A DNA stretch of 64,000 bases from Okapia johnstoni (GCA_024291935.2 CM044322.1:66455405-66519404), one strand, 5' to 3'; counted from the first letter of the stretch, positions 11,337 through 22,660 are shown. Made by a program: numbers and translations. The notes: generated by a model not told the origin, from the sequence alone.

Positions 11337-14094
11337 ATAGCGAGTAAAGGATTCGTCCAACTGTATAACTCTCATCAAATTCAATGTACTTTTGATAGGC
11401 TAAAAATATCTCAGTTTCACTACTTAGCTGATCCCTCAAAACACACAAAGTTATTCATTGAATAGAAAAAAATAATTGATATTGAGTTGCACAGTGCATG
11501 CTTATATATCATTAATTAGGATGAGAAAATATGGATGATTATCATTTTAACAATTCAAACTATTTTAGAAATGATATTTTTAGTTAAATGGAAGGCTTTT
11601 TTTTTTTTCCAGTGAGAATAAACATTCCTGTCCTTATAGGATTTCACCAAGATCTTAGAAGTATCTAGCCAGAATCTACTAACCTTTCTCTGGTTAACTC
11701 AGAGTACTTAGTTAACCAGAGTTTATTATTGTGTCAATCAATCTATATCTTTCACTCTAACTTTACAATTATCCTTTCCTTGGGGGGAAAATTTTGGTTG
11801 AACTAGAAAAATTAGCTTTGCACATTCAGGAAGTTATTATCCTTCTAGGTTTTTTGTGGTGTGTTTGATTTTGTTTTGGCTTGTTTTGTTGTTGTAACCT
11901 CTGTATGAAAGGAACAGTCCACCCCACCCCACCCCACCCACTCTTACCAATCTATTGTTCTGTTGGAATGTAGAGTGGGGTTTCTCTTTATCCCAGATGG
12001 AGGTGGAGATCCTGTGTCACACAGGTGAGAAGAGATCAGATTTGATGGAAATAGAGAGCAGTCTGTCAGTACTAGTGTGCTCGTGGCTTTGCCTCTACTC
12101 TGCCACTAGAAGCTGAAATAAAGATATTATTCCATCATTGCTTATTCTTTCAGTTTTGTGAGTTTCCAGTTGCTGCTAGGGATTCTAGTTTTAGAACCTG
12201 TTACTTAAAATTACCCTGCTAAATCACTTCTGTGCTCATAATTCCATTTTTACTAAACTGTTAGCACAATTATAACTTTAAACAATGTTTCTGCAACCAT
12301 CAAGAATATCACAATACTGTCTTTCACATCATAGTCTTTGTCAATCATAAATCCTCCTGGAGAGATTGTCAACAGAGTTGCATACTCCATTTATCATCTT
12401 GACCCAGCAAAGATCAACTGGCCCCAACTGTCTCAGTCAGATTTGTTTCTTATTGATTAATCTATTTATAACTGTAATATCATCAGTTTTTCAAATTAAT
12501 ATACAGCTCCAAAATGGCACGTTTGGGCTTTTCAATAATTACTTAAGTCCCTTCTGCTGACCTTTGTCTTTGGAATGGTAAACATTTTGCTGAGTTAGGT
12601 TCTTTCTTAGCTGAGCCACGGCAGATTCAATGGGGCTCCTTTTGAGAGTATGTCTTCTGACAGTTTTCAATTCAGTCAAACTGCACTTACTCTTATTTCA
12701 TTCTTTGTACCTTAGTGGCTCCCCAAACTATTTGATGCATGCGTGTTTCATGTGTGTGATGCATTGTTTTTTCTTCTATGATATCTAGGAACTTTAAAGA
12801 TTTTCATTTTAGAAAATATTTTTTCCTTGGTCCTTGAGTTTACCTGTGATATTCCTTTATATTATCCATTCATCCAATCAGTATTATTCAGGGACTAAGA
12901 TTTCCAACTCTAAGAAGATAAAGCTATTCTGGTTATTTATTCATTGTCAGAGTTGAAATTGATGTATAAGTGATGCTGTGATTCAATTAATGGAAAGATA
13001 CAGATAATTTTATTTAGAAAAGGTGATCCTTAATTATTAGATACATATAATTTTAAATGTGGAAATAATTTAAATGTGAACTTCTGTTGAACAAAATGTC
13101 CTTTTAAAAAAACTCTGAAATACCACCACTATGGTTGAAGTTTTATTACAAATGGTCCCTATTTTTATCTATTTTTAAATAAATAAAACAAAGATGGCAT
13201 GAAATTAGTTCCGTGGTATGAAATTATTTACAGAACCAATAGACCAAGTTCTCAGAAAAAGGCATCAAAATATGTGTGTCTGGAAGGCTGGGCATTTATG
13301 CAGCTTGACTCCATTGCACCTGGAGTTCGACAGCTGGTTATTATGTACACCTAATTTACCGGAGTGGTTAATACTGAGCGAAGAGATCAATTCACCAAAG
13401 GTCTATGGTTCAATAGGTTTAGCACTTCGTGTTGAAAATAAAACGTGGAATAATTAGGAAAAACCTTTTCCACACTGCCTCAATACGAAAAGAACTCCCA
13501 TGGTGGAAAAAGGCACTAAATAAAGTGTCTTTGATATAATTACGTGGATGATAATAAACTCAGCCTTGATTTGTTTTTTGAAGCTATTGTAATAATGTTA
13601 ATGATGTTTAACCATGTAACAATCCCTGGACAAATAATAAATCTATTTTCAATATCAAATTACTCATCTTTAGAAGAAAATAAATTAGAATTTCCTACTG
13701 ATGGGACATTACAGGAAAATTACATGAATGGAATTTCAGAGCATGTAGATAAAAAATAGTCTGCAAAAGAAACAGAATTTTGGCTTAAACTTTACGGCCA
13801 ATCATTTGTGTTAACCCAGGAAATATAGCTAATATCTGAGAATACAGGAATACAGGGTCAGTAATATAAGGATTAGCTCCTGTCACTATATTAGCCATTA
13901 AGGAAAATGATTGTAAAATGCAGTTTACCATCTAATCTTAAAAGGATAATTCAAATCTTACATACAAAACGGTATATATTTGTCTCTTCTCCATCTTTTT
14001 ATATAATTATCAAAATGTTAATAAGAACAACATCACTGAGGATAAATACTCAGACAAATCATTCTTGTTCATGCTTGATAGCATGCAATATTTA
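11337..14094. other. Long unique, repeat-poor interval
   Basis: About 2.75 kb with no young retroposon and no recognisable gene. It contains a CCCCA run (11,918-11,940) and a segment at 13,200-13,780 with several retained CpG sites and two in-phase-looking open frames (79 and 71 codons) separated by stops; neither shows a known motif. Ancient repeats beyond visual recognition may be present. Confidence 0.5.
11918..11940. repeat. (CCCCA)n short tandem repeat
   Basis: Four successive CCCCA-type units starting in 'tccaccccaccccacccc'. Confidence 0.9.
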
Positions 14095-14448
14095 TTTTAT
14101 ATTTCAAATCAGCTTTACTGAACTGTTTTACATTCCATAAACTTCACTGTCTTTTAAGAGGAAATTTCAGTGGGCTCTGACAAATGTTTTCAGTTGTGCG
14201 GCTGCTACCAAAATCAACACATAGAATATGATTATCACCAAGAGCCTTCCACTGTTCTCTATTTTACATCACTCTCCCTCAAACTCATCACTTGAAAATT
14301 ACTGTTCTGTTCATTATACCCATAGATTTTTCTTCTCTAGATGTTTTATAAATGCAGTCATGCAGTATGCATCCTCTGTGTTTCAACTTCTTTCACTTAC
14401 CATCTTGTGTTTGAGATTAACATATCTTGCAGCATGTATCAGAAGTTT
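14095..14448 (-). mobile_element. Old L1 (L1M-type) 3' UTR, antisense
   Basis: Block order matches old mammalian L1 3' ends in antisense: 'gctttactgaactgttttac', 'tgtgcggctgctaccaaaat', 'cagtcatgcagtatgcatcc', 'tttcacttaccatcttg', then 'gcagcatgtatcagaagttt', where a Bov-tA interrupts it. Diverged and non-coding. Confidence 0.75.
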
Positions 14449-14657
14449 GGGCTTCTCTTGTGGCTCAGATGATAAAGAATCTGCCTGCAAGGCAGGACAC
14501 CTGAGTTTGATTCCTGGGTTGGGAAGATCCCCTGGAGAAGGGAATGGCTACCCATTCTAGTATTCTAGCCTGGAGAATCCCATGGATGGAGGAGCCTGGT
14601 GGGCTACAGTCCATGGGGTGGCAGAAAGTCAGACACAACTGAGTGACTAAGCATAGC
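14449..14657 (+). mobile_element. Bov-tA SINE
   Basis: Sense Bov-tA, head 'gggcttctcttgtggctcag' to tail 'cagacacaactgagtgac', inserted in the old L1 that precedes it. Confidence 0.92.
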
Positions 14658-15981
14658 ATGCCTTTGCTAGAATACATAAAACCTTTTCCTTATTCTTACT
14701 TGCTTATTTTGTTCAACCTAGAACTATTTTTTTAAATAATCATATATAATTTTGAAATATTGAATGCACATTTTCTAAAACTAAGGATAGTATAGTATTT
14801 TATTTAAAATTTTAAGAGCTTGATGGCCTCCTCTCTTTCAAAATATTTCAGGAACTGTCCTGTTTTAACCTAACATCAAACTGGTTAGCTACTCTCCAGG
14901 TTAAAATTCTTTTATTATTTCATAAAATATTCATAAAATATTCATAGAATATTTCATATTCTCATGTGCTTATTTTAAAATTCTAATGTAATATATTTAA
15001 TTTCAAAGTTTCAAAGTACAATCTTATTATTAAAAATGACTTTTTTAAAGAAAAAGAAAGTAGTGATAGAAAAGAAAAAAAGCATATTGTTAACATAAAT
15101 CTAGTGCTGTTTGGTCTTTACTAGACATATTCGAGCTTCTTAAATAAACAGAGCTATAGATGTTTAGGCAACAACCTACTGATGCAATTACTGGTATTTT
15201 TAATAATGTCTCACAATAAAGATTTTTTTGTTTGTCTCTTTTGTATTTGTGATTTTTGTTTAATTTTTTTTGGTAGATATAATCACTCATAAACATGGAG
15301 TTATAATATGACTGTTACACTCAAAATTACAGTGTTATTAATATTTTTGGTGTCTAGATAGGCACTGGTCTTCCTTAGCTCACATTCCCTGAAGACATCC
15401 CAGCTGTTTATGAATCTCATTTTTTTCCTCTATTCTCCCTCTCTGCCCTTCTCTCTCTGTCTCTTTATCCCCTTCCCCTTTCTCTCAAACACCCTCTTTT
15501 TGAGATCACACTATCTTTGTTTTCTTCTTGTGCTTTTGGCCTTGTCTCTGTATTTTTTTCTGGCTCCATTCTTACTCGTAATCTCCATGAAAACCTTCCA
15601 CTGTTCAATTACATTTAAGTTTCTAATGGATTCATGGGTCACTTCAACATCTATAACCTCTGAATATAAATATTTAATCCAGAAATTTTATTCAAAATTC
15701 TGATTTTGAGTTTCCATGCAGACTATCTCCACCTGGATGCTTTAGCCTCAAATTAAACAAGCATTACATCAGCCTCATGTTTTACAATAGTCCATTCTTC
15801 TATAGGTTTTCCAGTTTCTTTTAATGATATTCTTATCTCTTGGTGACTGGGTTCTAGAACAATGCAGCATTTTTCTTTTTGCTTTCTTCCTTTAGTTAGT
15901 CCTGTTGATTTTCTCTCCACATTATTATACATCTGCAATATTAAGAAAAACAAAAATTTCTTTTGCAAACTGAGATAGTTT
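14658..15981. other. AT-rich unique sequence
   Basis: No gene recognised in about 1.3 kb. A short 'ataaaatattc' repeat is near 14,920-14,950 and a pyrimidine-rich tract at 15,405-15,500. A 97-codon frame over the pyrimidine tract (15,410-15,703) is low-complexity and not convincing. Confidence 0.5.
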
Positions 15982-16120
15982 TTGTTTTTAAACTTTTTAT
16001 TTTATATTGGAGTTTAATCAGTTAACAATACTGTGATGGTTTCAGGTGGACAGCAAAGAAACTCAGCCTTACATATACATAATACTAATATATACCCCTC
16101 TTAGCATTGTCACTGTATTT
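15982..16120 (-). mobile_element. L1 3' UTR fragment, antisense
   Basis: 'actttttattttatattgga' then 'cagttaacaatactgtgatg', 'caggtggacagcaaag' and 'actcagccttacatatacat': antisense artiodactyl L1 3' end. Confidence 0.75.
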
Positions 16121-17404
16121 ACTCTAGCTTGAGCCAACATCACCCCAGTTTTGAACTACTGCAATTGCTTCCTTTTTTTTCCTTTTCTCCTCTTCTCCAA
16201 TCCCTTCTGCATGTTTTAGGTACATTAATCTTAAGAAAATAATTTTTTTGTTCCATATTCTTGCCTGTATTAAATGTCAAGGTTCAAACTAGGACAGTTT
16301 ATTAATAGAAGCTGAAAGTTGGTTGGCTGTAAATAAGAAAGAACTCCAGAATATTAAACTGGATTTAGTGGCTGAATAATGAGTGATGGTTGTAGATTTA
16401 GCTGTGCTTGCACCTGCAGATTGAAGAAAGTAAATAATAAATATGTCAAATGCAATTTTCAGTCTTGGCCTATGGGACTGGGTTTTGAAATTTAATAGTA
16501 TACATAAAGCACTTGTACAAGAAGTTCCATTCAGGATGAAGGGAGTCAAAACAAATCAATAAAAAAGAGTCCTATAAGTGGAGTGGGGTAACCCAAGTCA
16601 AGGACGATACTGAACAAAGTTAGAATGTGAGGAGTTAGCTAAATTATGAAGAGAGGCGATAGTGTCTTATGTCTTCTTGTATAAGTGAGTTTCAAAAGTG
16701 AGTTTTACTGATTAACACTTCCTCTTAAATGTCACAATTTGTTGAAGCAACATGGAATTCCTTTGTGAATCTTATTTTAGGGAACTCTGGCCTTAACGAG
16801 TAGCAATCCATCAGGTTAAATAACAAAGGCTCAGATAACATATCTGCTTAGCTCACTGAGCTCTACAAGAGTGATTTTCTATGGCAATGCCACTACCTAA
16901 TTAAGAACTTGGTTTCTTTCATAGGTGTATGGTCAGGCCACTCAAAATGGCTATTCTCTTGCTCTCTGTCCATCTTCCGCTTGACCAGTGTCTGCTTCAC
17001 CTGCACCCTACTCACATGACTGACCTTTCTACATACTTGCCACAAGTCCCAGCAAATGATAGTTTCAGCTTTAAATCAGGATTTTCTATTATGGTTGTCA
17101 AAAGGGCAATGAACTGTGTGTCCTCTTATGGTTCCCCTGGTAACCAATAAGTAAGCTGACATCAATTCCCCTTATCTGATAACTGCCTCCTCTCTGGAAG
17201 GGAAGACTGTCATCAAGTCCTGCTCAAGTACTACAGTACACAGTGAGGTATGGCTCCAGGACCCTGCTGCATACATGTACAATCCCCGATCCATTATACT
17301 ATTGATGTCTCTGAGGCTGACTCTGGGCTTTTTCTTTGGTCTTATAGCTGGGAAACTATAGGCCTTGTAGGCCTATGGGATGCAAAGCAACAACAGTTCA
17401 AGTT
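16121..17404. other. Unrecognised sequence, part possibly an old LTR
   Basis: No gene recognised. About 16,926-17,396 starts with TG and ends with CA ('tgtatggtcaggccactc' to 'gcaaagcaacaaca') and is less AT-rich than its surroundings, so an old retroviral LTR is possible, but I see no polyadenylation signal and no TSD. An 86-codon reverse-strand frame at 16,289-16,549 has no motif. Confidence 0.35.
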
Positions 17405-17489
17405 TCTTTTTATAAACTTATTTTATTGACTTATAGTTGCTTTACAATGTTGTGTTAGTTTCTGGTGTACAATAAAGTGACTCAGTTAT
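17405..17489 (-). mobile_element. L1 3' end, antisense (host of two BovB insertions)
   Basis: Begins with 'attgacttatagttgcttta' and 'gtgttagtttctggtgtaca', the antisense L1 3' UTR. The same L1 continues at 18,125-18,370 and 18,709-19,215. Confidence 0.85.
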
Positions 17490-18124
17490 CAGTTTAGTCA
17501 CTCAGTTGTGTATGACTCTATGACCCCATGGACTGCAGCATGCCAGGCTTCCCTGTCCATCACCAACTCCTGGAGCTTGTCAGACTCATGTCCATTAAGT
17601 CGGTAATGCCATCTGCCCATCTCCTCCTCTGTCATCCCCGTCTCTTCCTGCCTTCAATCTTACCCAGCATCAAGGTTTTCCAGTGAGTCAGTTCTTCACA
17701 TCAGGTGGCCAAAGTATTGGAGCTTCAGCTTCAGCATCAGTCCTTCCAGTGAATATTCAAGACTGATTTCCTTTAGGATAGACTGGTTGGATGTCCTTGC
17801 AGTCCAAAGGACCATCGAGAGTCTTCTCCAATACCACAGTTCAAAAGCGTCAATTCTTTGTTTCTCAACTTTCTTTATGGTCCAACTCTCACATCCACAC
17901 ATGACTACTGGAAAAACCATAGCTTTGACTATACGGATCTTTGTCAGCAATGTAGTGACTCTGTTTTATAATATGCTAAGTTTGTCATAGTTTTTCTTCA
18001 AAGGAGTAAGTGTCTTTTAATTTCATGGCTGCAGTCACCATCTGCAATGATTTTGGAGTCCAAGAAGATAAAGTTTGTCACATTTCCATTGTTTCCCCAT
18101 CTATTTGCCATGAAGTGATGGGAT
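17490..18124 (-). pseudogene. BovB LINE 3' third, antisense
   Basis: Antisense BovB from its 3' end to the region encoding the segment just after the RT palm. On the reverse strand 17,696-17,950 still reads as the BovB C-terminal domain (conserved blocks include FPVVMCGCESWT and the LMLKLKLQYFGHLM motif) before stops. The 8-bp TSD 'tcagttat' is at 17,482-17,489 and 18,125-18,132, inside one L1. 5'-truncated and non-functional. Confidence 0.92.
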
Positions 18125-18370
18125 TCAGTTATACCTATATACAATATTTTGCACCTGCTAATCCCAAACTCCCAATTCATCTCTATCCCTTACTCCTTGG
18201 CAACTGCAAGTCTATCCTTTCTGTCAGTCTGTTTCTATTTAGCAAGTAAGTTTATTTGTATTATATTTTAGATTCCACATGAAAGTGATATCATATTTGT
18301 CTTTCTCCTTCTGACTTACTTCACTTAGTAGGATAATCTCTAGGTTCATCCATGTTGCTGCAAATGACAT
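18125..18370 (-). mobile_element. L1 continuation, antisense
   Basis: Resumes the L1 interrupted by BovB: 'ctgctaatcccaaactccca', 'ttccacatgaaagtgatatc', 'ggataatctctaggttcatc'. Confidence 0.85.
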
Positions 18371-18708
18371 TGCTGTTCAGCTGCTAAGTCATGTCTGACC
18401 CTTTGTGACCCATGGACTGGAGCAAAGCAGCCATCCCTGTTTTACACTATCTCCTGGAGTTTGCTCAAACTCGTGTTCATTGAGTCTGGTGATGCTATCT
18501 ATCTCATCCAAATTGCCCCCTTCTCCTTTCACATTCAATCTTTCCCAGCGTCAGGGTCTTCTCCAATGAGTCGGCTCTTCCCATCAGGTGGCCAAAGTAT
18601 TGGAGCTTCAGCATCAGTCCTTCCAATGAATATTCAGGTTTGATTTCCTTTAGGATTGACTGGTTTGATCTCCTTTCTGTCCAGGGGACTCTCAAGAGTC
18701 TGTACTAC
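18371..18708 (-). pseudogene. BovB LINE 3' end fragment, antisense
   Basis: A second antisense BovB 3' end in the same L1. The reverse strand at 18,504-18,695 reads the BovB C-terminal motifs ([14 protein letters not shown] and LMLKLQYFGHLMGR). About 70 bp of the host L1 expected between the flanks are missing, so the insertion came with, or was followed by, a target deletion. Confidence 0.9.
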
Positions 18709-19215
18709 ATCCACTTTGTCCATTCATCTGTTGAGTGATATTTAGATTCCTTCCATGTCGTGGCTACTGTGAACATTGTATCAGTGAATATGGGGGTGCA
18801 TATATGTCATTGAATGATAGGTTTTTCTAGGTATATGCCCAGGATTGGGATTGCTAGATCATACGTCAACTCTATATTTAACTTTTTGAGGAACCTCAGT
18901 ACCATTTCTACAGTGGCTGCGCTAATTTACATTCATACCAACAGTGTAGGGGAGTTTCATTTCTTCCTCACCCTCTCCAGCATTTGTTATTTGTAGAAAT
19001 TTTAATGATGAGCATTCTGATTACTGAGATGGTACCTAATTGTAGTTTTGATTTTCATTTCTCTAATTAGTAACGTTGAGCATCTTTTCATGTGCCTGTT
19101 GGCCATTTGTATGTGTTTTTTGGAGAATACCTATTTAGGTCTTCGCCCATTTTTGATTGGGTTTTTTGTCTTTTCATTATTGAGTTGTATGAGCTGTTGT
19201 ATATTTCAGAATCAT
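18709..19215 (-). mobile_element. L1 continuation, antisense
   Basis: Continues the same L1 into its ORF2 C-terminal region: 'cattcatctgttgagtgata', 'gattgggattgctagatcat', 'ttgagcatcttttcatgtgc'. Multiple stops; no usable ORF2. Confidence 0.85.
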
Positions 19216-19735
19216 GGCTTTTGAAATCATTCATAATTCTAAAGGACCATGCAGTATATTTGATCAGGGTATAAAATGTACTCTCATGTACATCCTGCAA
19301 AGAAATTCTCCAGTTCTTTTCAGTCCTTACAACATTGCCTTATGAATATTAAAGGTATCCTCAAAAGTTACCTTAATGTTTAAAGTAATAAATGATTCCA
19401 CAATTAACTGTCTTTTGAATTGTGCTCATACTGTATCTAAAACAATGTATAATCCAGTAAAAATTATCCACCCAGAAGAAATAATTCTATCCATCTGGGC
19501 ATTTTCTAATTGAGAGTCCTTCCATGTATAACATTTTTCTTTGTTTTTTATTTTTTAATTGATTTATAGGGCTTCATAATTTGAAGCTCATTCATCTAAG
19601 TTTTAACCAATGATTCTATTTCAGTAAATGTTTTTTTTTTTTTCTAAAATGGAATAGGATAGCTTCTCTTTAATACTCCAACAGCAATTAACAGTGCTTC
19701 TCTTTATTGTGGTTTTTTCTAAGTATTTTTTTTTA
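19216..19735. other. Unrecognised AT-rich sequence
   Basis: No gene or repeat family recognised. Confidence 0.5.
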
Positions 19736-19865
19736 TTTTTTATTTCAGGATAACTGCTTTACAATATTGTACTGATTTCTGCCATACATCAACATAGATC
19801 AGTCGCAGGTATACATATGTTCCTTACCTCTTGAAACTACCTCCCACATCCCACCCCATCCCTCC
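19736..19865 (-). mobile_element. Ruminant L1 3' UTR, antisense, left of solo LTR
   Basis: 'ataactgctttacaatattg', 'gccatacatcaacatagatc', ending '...ccatccctcc' where the LTR begins. The same L1 resumes at 20,388. Confidence 0.88.
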
Positions 19866-19961
19866 TGTAGGGAAAGAACAAATTAGCCAAGAGAGCATGG
19901 TCAGGCTCTCTCACCCCATGGCCTCTCACTCTTGTCCCACACTTTGTAAATAGTGATTACA

Positions 19962-20063
19962 TAACAGCTGAGATCACTTATAGCACTGAGCATGTGTGTC
20001 ATGAGGTTTATGTAATAGCTGAGATCACATATAGCACTTCACATGCACGTCATGATGTGTTCG
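19962..20063 (+). repeat. 51-bp direct repeat in LTR U3
   Basis: Two imperfect copies, both with 'agctgagatcac' followed by 'tatagcact', in the U3 upstream of the TATA-like box. Position and arrangement resemble retroviral enhancer repeats. Confidence 0.8.
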
Positions 20064-20167
20064 CTTGGTCATGGGCTGCTTTGTGCGGTCCGCCTGTTTG
20101 AGCTTCACCATGAAAGCTCTGACTGCTGCTGCATTGGGGCTACGCTGGAGCAACACCATGGTTATGC

Positions 20168-20177
20168 TATATAAGGT
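20168..20177 (+). promoter_or_regulatory. TATA-like box of the LTR
   Basis: 'ctatataagg', about 97 bp upstream of the AATAAA signal at 20,265. Predicted LTR core promoter; activity unknown. Confidence 0.55.
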
Positions 20178-20264
20178 TATGTTTTGGCAATGTTTTGACT
20201 ATGTTATGGCTATATTATGGCTATGTTATGGCTGCTGGTATTGCTGCCATGACACTCAGGAGAG

Positions 20265-20270
20265 AATAAA
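20265..20270 (+). terminator. LTR polyadenylation signal AATAAA
   Basis: AATAAA within 'agagaataaatgtgtctg', at the position expected for the R region of the LTR. Confidence 0.6.
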
Positions 20271-20387
20271 TGTGTCTGCAATTCTTATAGCTCCTCAAGT
20301 CTTCTTCCAGCCTCTGAGCTTACACCTTGCCTACCCTGAGTTCAGCAAACAGCATGGACAGTTTGAACAGGATCAGCAATACACCAC

Positions 20388-20621
20388 CCCTCCAGGTTGT
20401 CACAGAGCACTGGGTTGATCCCTTTGTGTCCGATAGCAAATTCCCACTATTTCTTTTACCTATGGTAATATATATATATATATATATATATGTTTCCATT
20501 CTACTCTCTCAATCTGTCCCATCATTTCTTTCATACACTGTCCACAAGTCTGTTCTCTAAGTCTGTGTCTCCATTGCTGCCCTGAGAATAGGTTCATTAG
20601 TACCATCTTTCTAGATTCCAT
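20388..20621 (-). mobile_element. L1 continuation, antisense, right of solo LTR
   Basis: Resumes with 'ttgtcacagagcactgggtt' and 'agcaaattcccactatttct', then a TA run (20,468-20,490) and 'ttccattctactctctcaat'. Confidence 0.88.
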
Positions 20622-20815
20622 GTGAAAGTGAAAGTCACTCAGTGGTGTCTGACTCTTCATGACTCCTTGGACTGTAGTTCATGGAATTCTCCAGGCCAGA
20701 ATACTGGAGTGGGTAGCCTTTCCCTTCTCCAGGGGATCTTCCCAACCCAGGGGCCAAACCCAGGTCTCCCACATTGCAGGCAGATTCTTTACCAGCTGAG
20801 CCACAAGGGAACTCC
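20622..20815 (-). mobile_element. Bov-tA SINE, antisense
   Basis: Complete reverse Bov-tA with an exact 11-bp TSD 'ctagattccat' at 20,611-20,621 and 20,816-20,826, splitting the L1. Confidence 0.95.
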
Positions 20816-20987
20816 CTAGATTCCATATATAAGCATTAATATACAATATCTGTCTTTCTCTTTCTGACTTACTTCACTCTGTACCATAGGCTCTTGGTTT
20901 ATCCACCTTTCGAGTCATTAGGACTGATTCAAATGCATTATTTTTTTAATAGCTGAGTAATATTCCATTGTCTATACGTACTACAGT
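20816..20987 (-). mobile_element. L1 continuation, antisense
   Basis: 'tgacttacttcactctgtac', 'gctgagtaatattccattgt': L1 between two SINEs. Confidence 0.88.
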
Positions 20988-21118
20988 TTTGGGGAAGATC
21001 CCCTGGAGAAAGGAATGGCAACCCAGCCCAGTATTCTTGCCTGGAGAATTCCATGGACAGGGGAGCCTGGCAGGCTCCATTGGTTTGTAAAGAGTCAGAC
21101 ACGACTGAGTGACTAACA
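20988..21118 (+). mobile_element. Bov-tA SINE lacking its tRNA head
   Basis: Sense Bov-tA starting only at 'ggggaagatcccctggagaa', so the tRNA-Glu head is absent (5' truncation). Ends 'gactgagtgactaacacttg'; flanks share 'cagttt'. Confidence 0.9.
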
Positions 21119-21340
21119 CTTGCAGTTTCACCACAATTTCTGTATCCATTCGTCTGTCAATGGACATTTAGGTTGCTTCTATGTCCTAGCTATTGTAAAA
21201 AGCGCTGCAATGAACATTGAGGTACATGTGTCTATTTCAATTATGGTTTATTCAGGGTGTATGCCTAGTAGTGGGATTGCTGGGTCATATGGTAGTTCAT
21301 TTCCTAGTTTTTTAAAAAATCTCCATACTCTTTGACCCAC
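21119..21340 (-). mobile_element. L1 continuation, antisense ORF2 C-terminus
   Basis: 'tctgtcaatggacatttagg', 'gtagtgggattgctgggtca': antisense ORF2 3' coding region up to an orientation switch at about 21,340. Confidence 0.88.
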
Positions 21341-21616
21341 CTCCTAGAGTAATGGAAATAAAAACAAAAGTAAACAAGTGGGATTTACTAAGCTTTTGCT
21401 CAGCAAAGGAGACAATAACAAGATTAAAAAAGAAAACCCTCAGAATGGGAGAAAATGATTGCAAACTAAACAACTGACAAATGATTAATTTCCAAAATAC
21501 ACAAGCAGCTCATACAGCTCAATACCAGAGAAACAGACAACCCAATCAAAAAATGAACAGAAGACCTAAACAGACATTTCCCCAAAGAAGACACACAGAT
21601 GGCCAACAAATGCGAG
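21341..21616 (+). mobile_element. L1 segment in sense orientation (5' inversion)
   Basis: Sense L1 ORF2 text ('aacaagtgggatttactaag', 'cagctcatacagctcaatac', 'gacatttccccaaagaagac') abuts the antisense L1 at 21,340. This is the arrangement expected from a twin-primed L1 insertion with a 5' inversion. Confidence 0.82.
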
Positions 21617-22443
21617 TATGTTTTTTAATCTGTAAAGTCTAGTTGTAAATTCCTCAAAACAGAAATATCATCTTATATGTCTCCATTCTCTGGATAATGC
21701 TAATTGTAATCTGAAGGGAGTTTCTGAGCAAAACTTTGACATTTTTATGGCTAATAGATTGAACTCTGTTATAGTCCAATTAAAAAAAGGCAATATTGTA
21801 GTGAAAGCTTATTAATATCATGATATAATATTGGCCCTGAGAACTGCACCACATTGGCCACAGAGCACAGTAATGACAGCACCAAAATGCAAATCAAAAT
21901 AAGTAAGTTCTAACTTTAGTTATGTTTTTGGTATATGATAATTCACCTATTTCTTTGCCACAAATCTCTTAGCTTAAAACTTAGATTATTTACTGTTACA
22001 AGATTTTATTATACTATGACTAGATTATCCCTATAACTCTCAAATTTCTTTAGTTTAAAAAATAACCTACTTAATTTGTAAAATGCCATGACTCTCATTT
22101 CATTATATAAACTTACCTTTTCATTGTCTTTTAAGTGAATAATGATTCTTAATCATTTCAATGCATATATATATTTGTTCTATGTGTATTGTGTACATTC
22201 ATTTTCCTCTCATATGTAATTTCTTAATATATCAGTACTTATTACATTCTGATATTATTACTCATTTTAATCACCTCATAAACATAGAAAATAATACTGC
22301 TCATTTATATGTTTAATAAGGTTTTTAATTGAAGTAACTATAATGGGGAAATTAGTAAATAAAACATGAATTCCCCTAGTATTTCCTTAAATCAACTTCC
22401 GTAGCAAAATCTAGGCAAAAATAAATGTTACTATTATTAACAT
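21617..22443. other. AT-rich unique sequence
   Basis: No gene or repeat family recognised. Confidence 0.5.
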
Positions 22444-22660
22444 TAAAGTGAAGTGAAAGTGTCAGTTGCTCAGTTGTCTGACTCCTGAGACACCATGGAC
22501 TGTAGCCCACCAAACTCCTCTATCCATGGGATTCTCCAAACAAGAATACTAGAGTGGATAACCATTTCTTTCTCCAGGCAGTCTTCCCAACCCCAGTCAA
22601 AACTGGGTCTTCTGAATTGCAGGCAGATTCTTTACAGACTGAGCAACCAGGGAAGGCCAG
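22444..22660 (-). mobile_element. Bov-tA SINE, antisense
   Basis: Complete reverse copy with an exact 9-bp TSD 'tattaacat' (22,435-22,443 and 22,661-22,669). Confidence 0.95.

Larger units (their letters stand above)
19866..20386 (+). mobile_element. Solo LTR of an endogenous retrovirus (ERVK-like, tentative)
   Basis: A 521-bp element starts TGTAGGG and ends CA, sits inside an L1 that is collinear on both sides, and is flanked by the 6-bp direct repeat ccctcc (19,860-19,865 and 20,388-20,393, with one extra C at the right edge). A 6-bp TSD is typical of class II (ERVK) and some other retroviruses. A TATA-like 'ctatataagg' (20,168-20,177) and an AATAAA signal (20,265-20,270) define U3 and R in sense orientation. 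The U3 has a 51-bp imperfect direct repeat (19,962-20,012 and 20,013-20,063). No gag, pol or env sequence is present, so this is the product of LTR-LTR recombination. Confidence 0.8.

Noticed and set aside
15410..15703. 97-codon frame with many Leu/Phe/Ser residues, suggestive of a membrane protein
   Set aside because: It translates a pyrimidine-rich tract; hydrophobic composition follows from the T/C bias.
16926..17396. A definite ancient LTR
   Set aside because: TG...CA ends are suggestive, but there is no TSD, polyadenylation signal or TATA box that I can point to, so it is kept only as a possibility.
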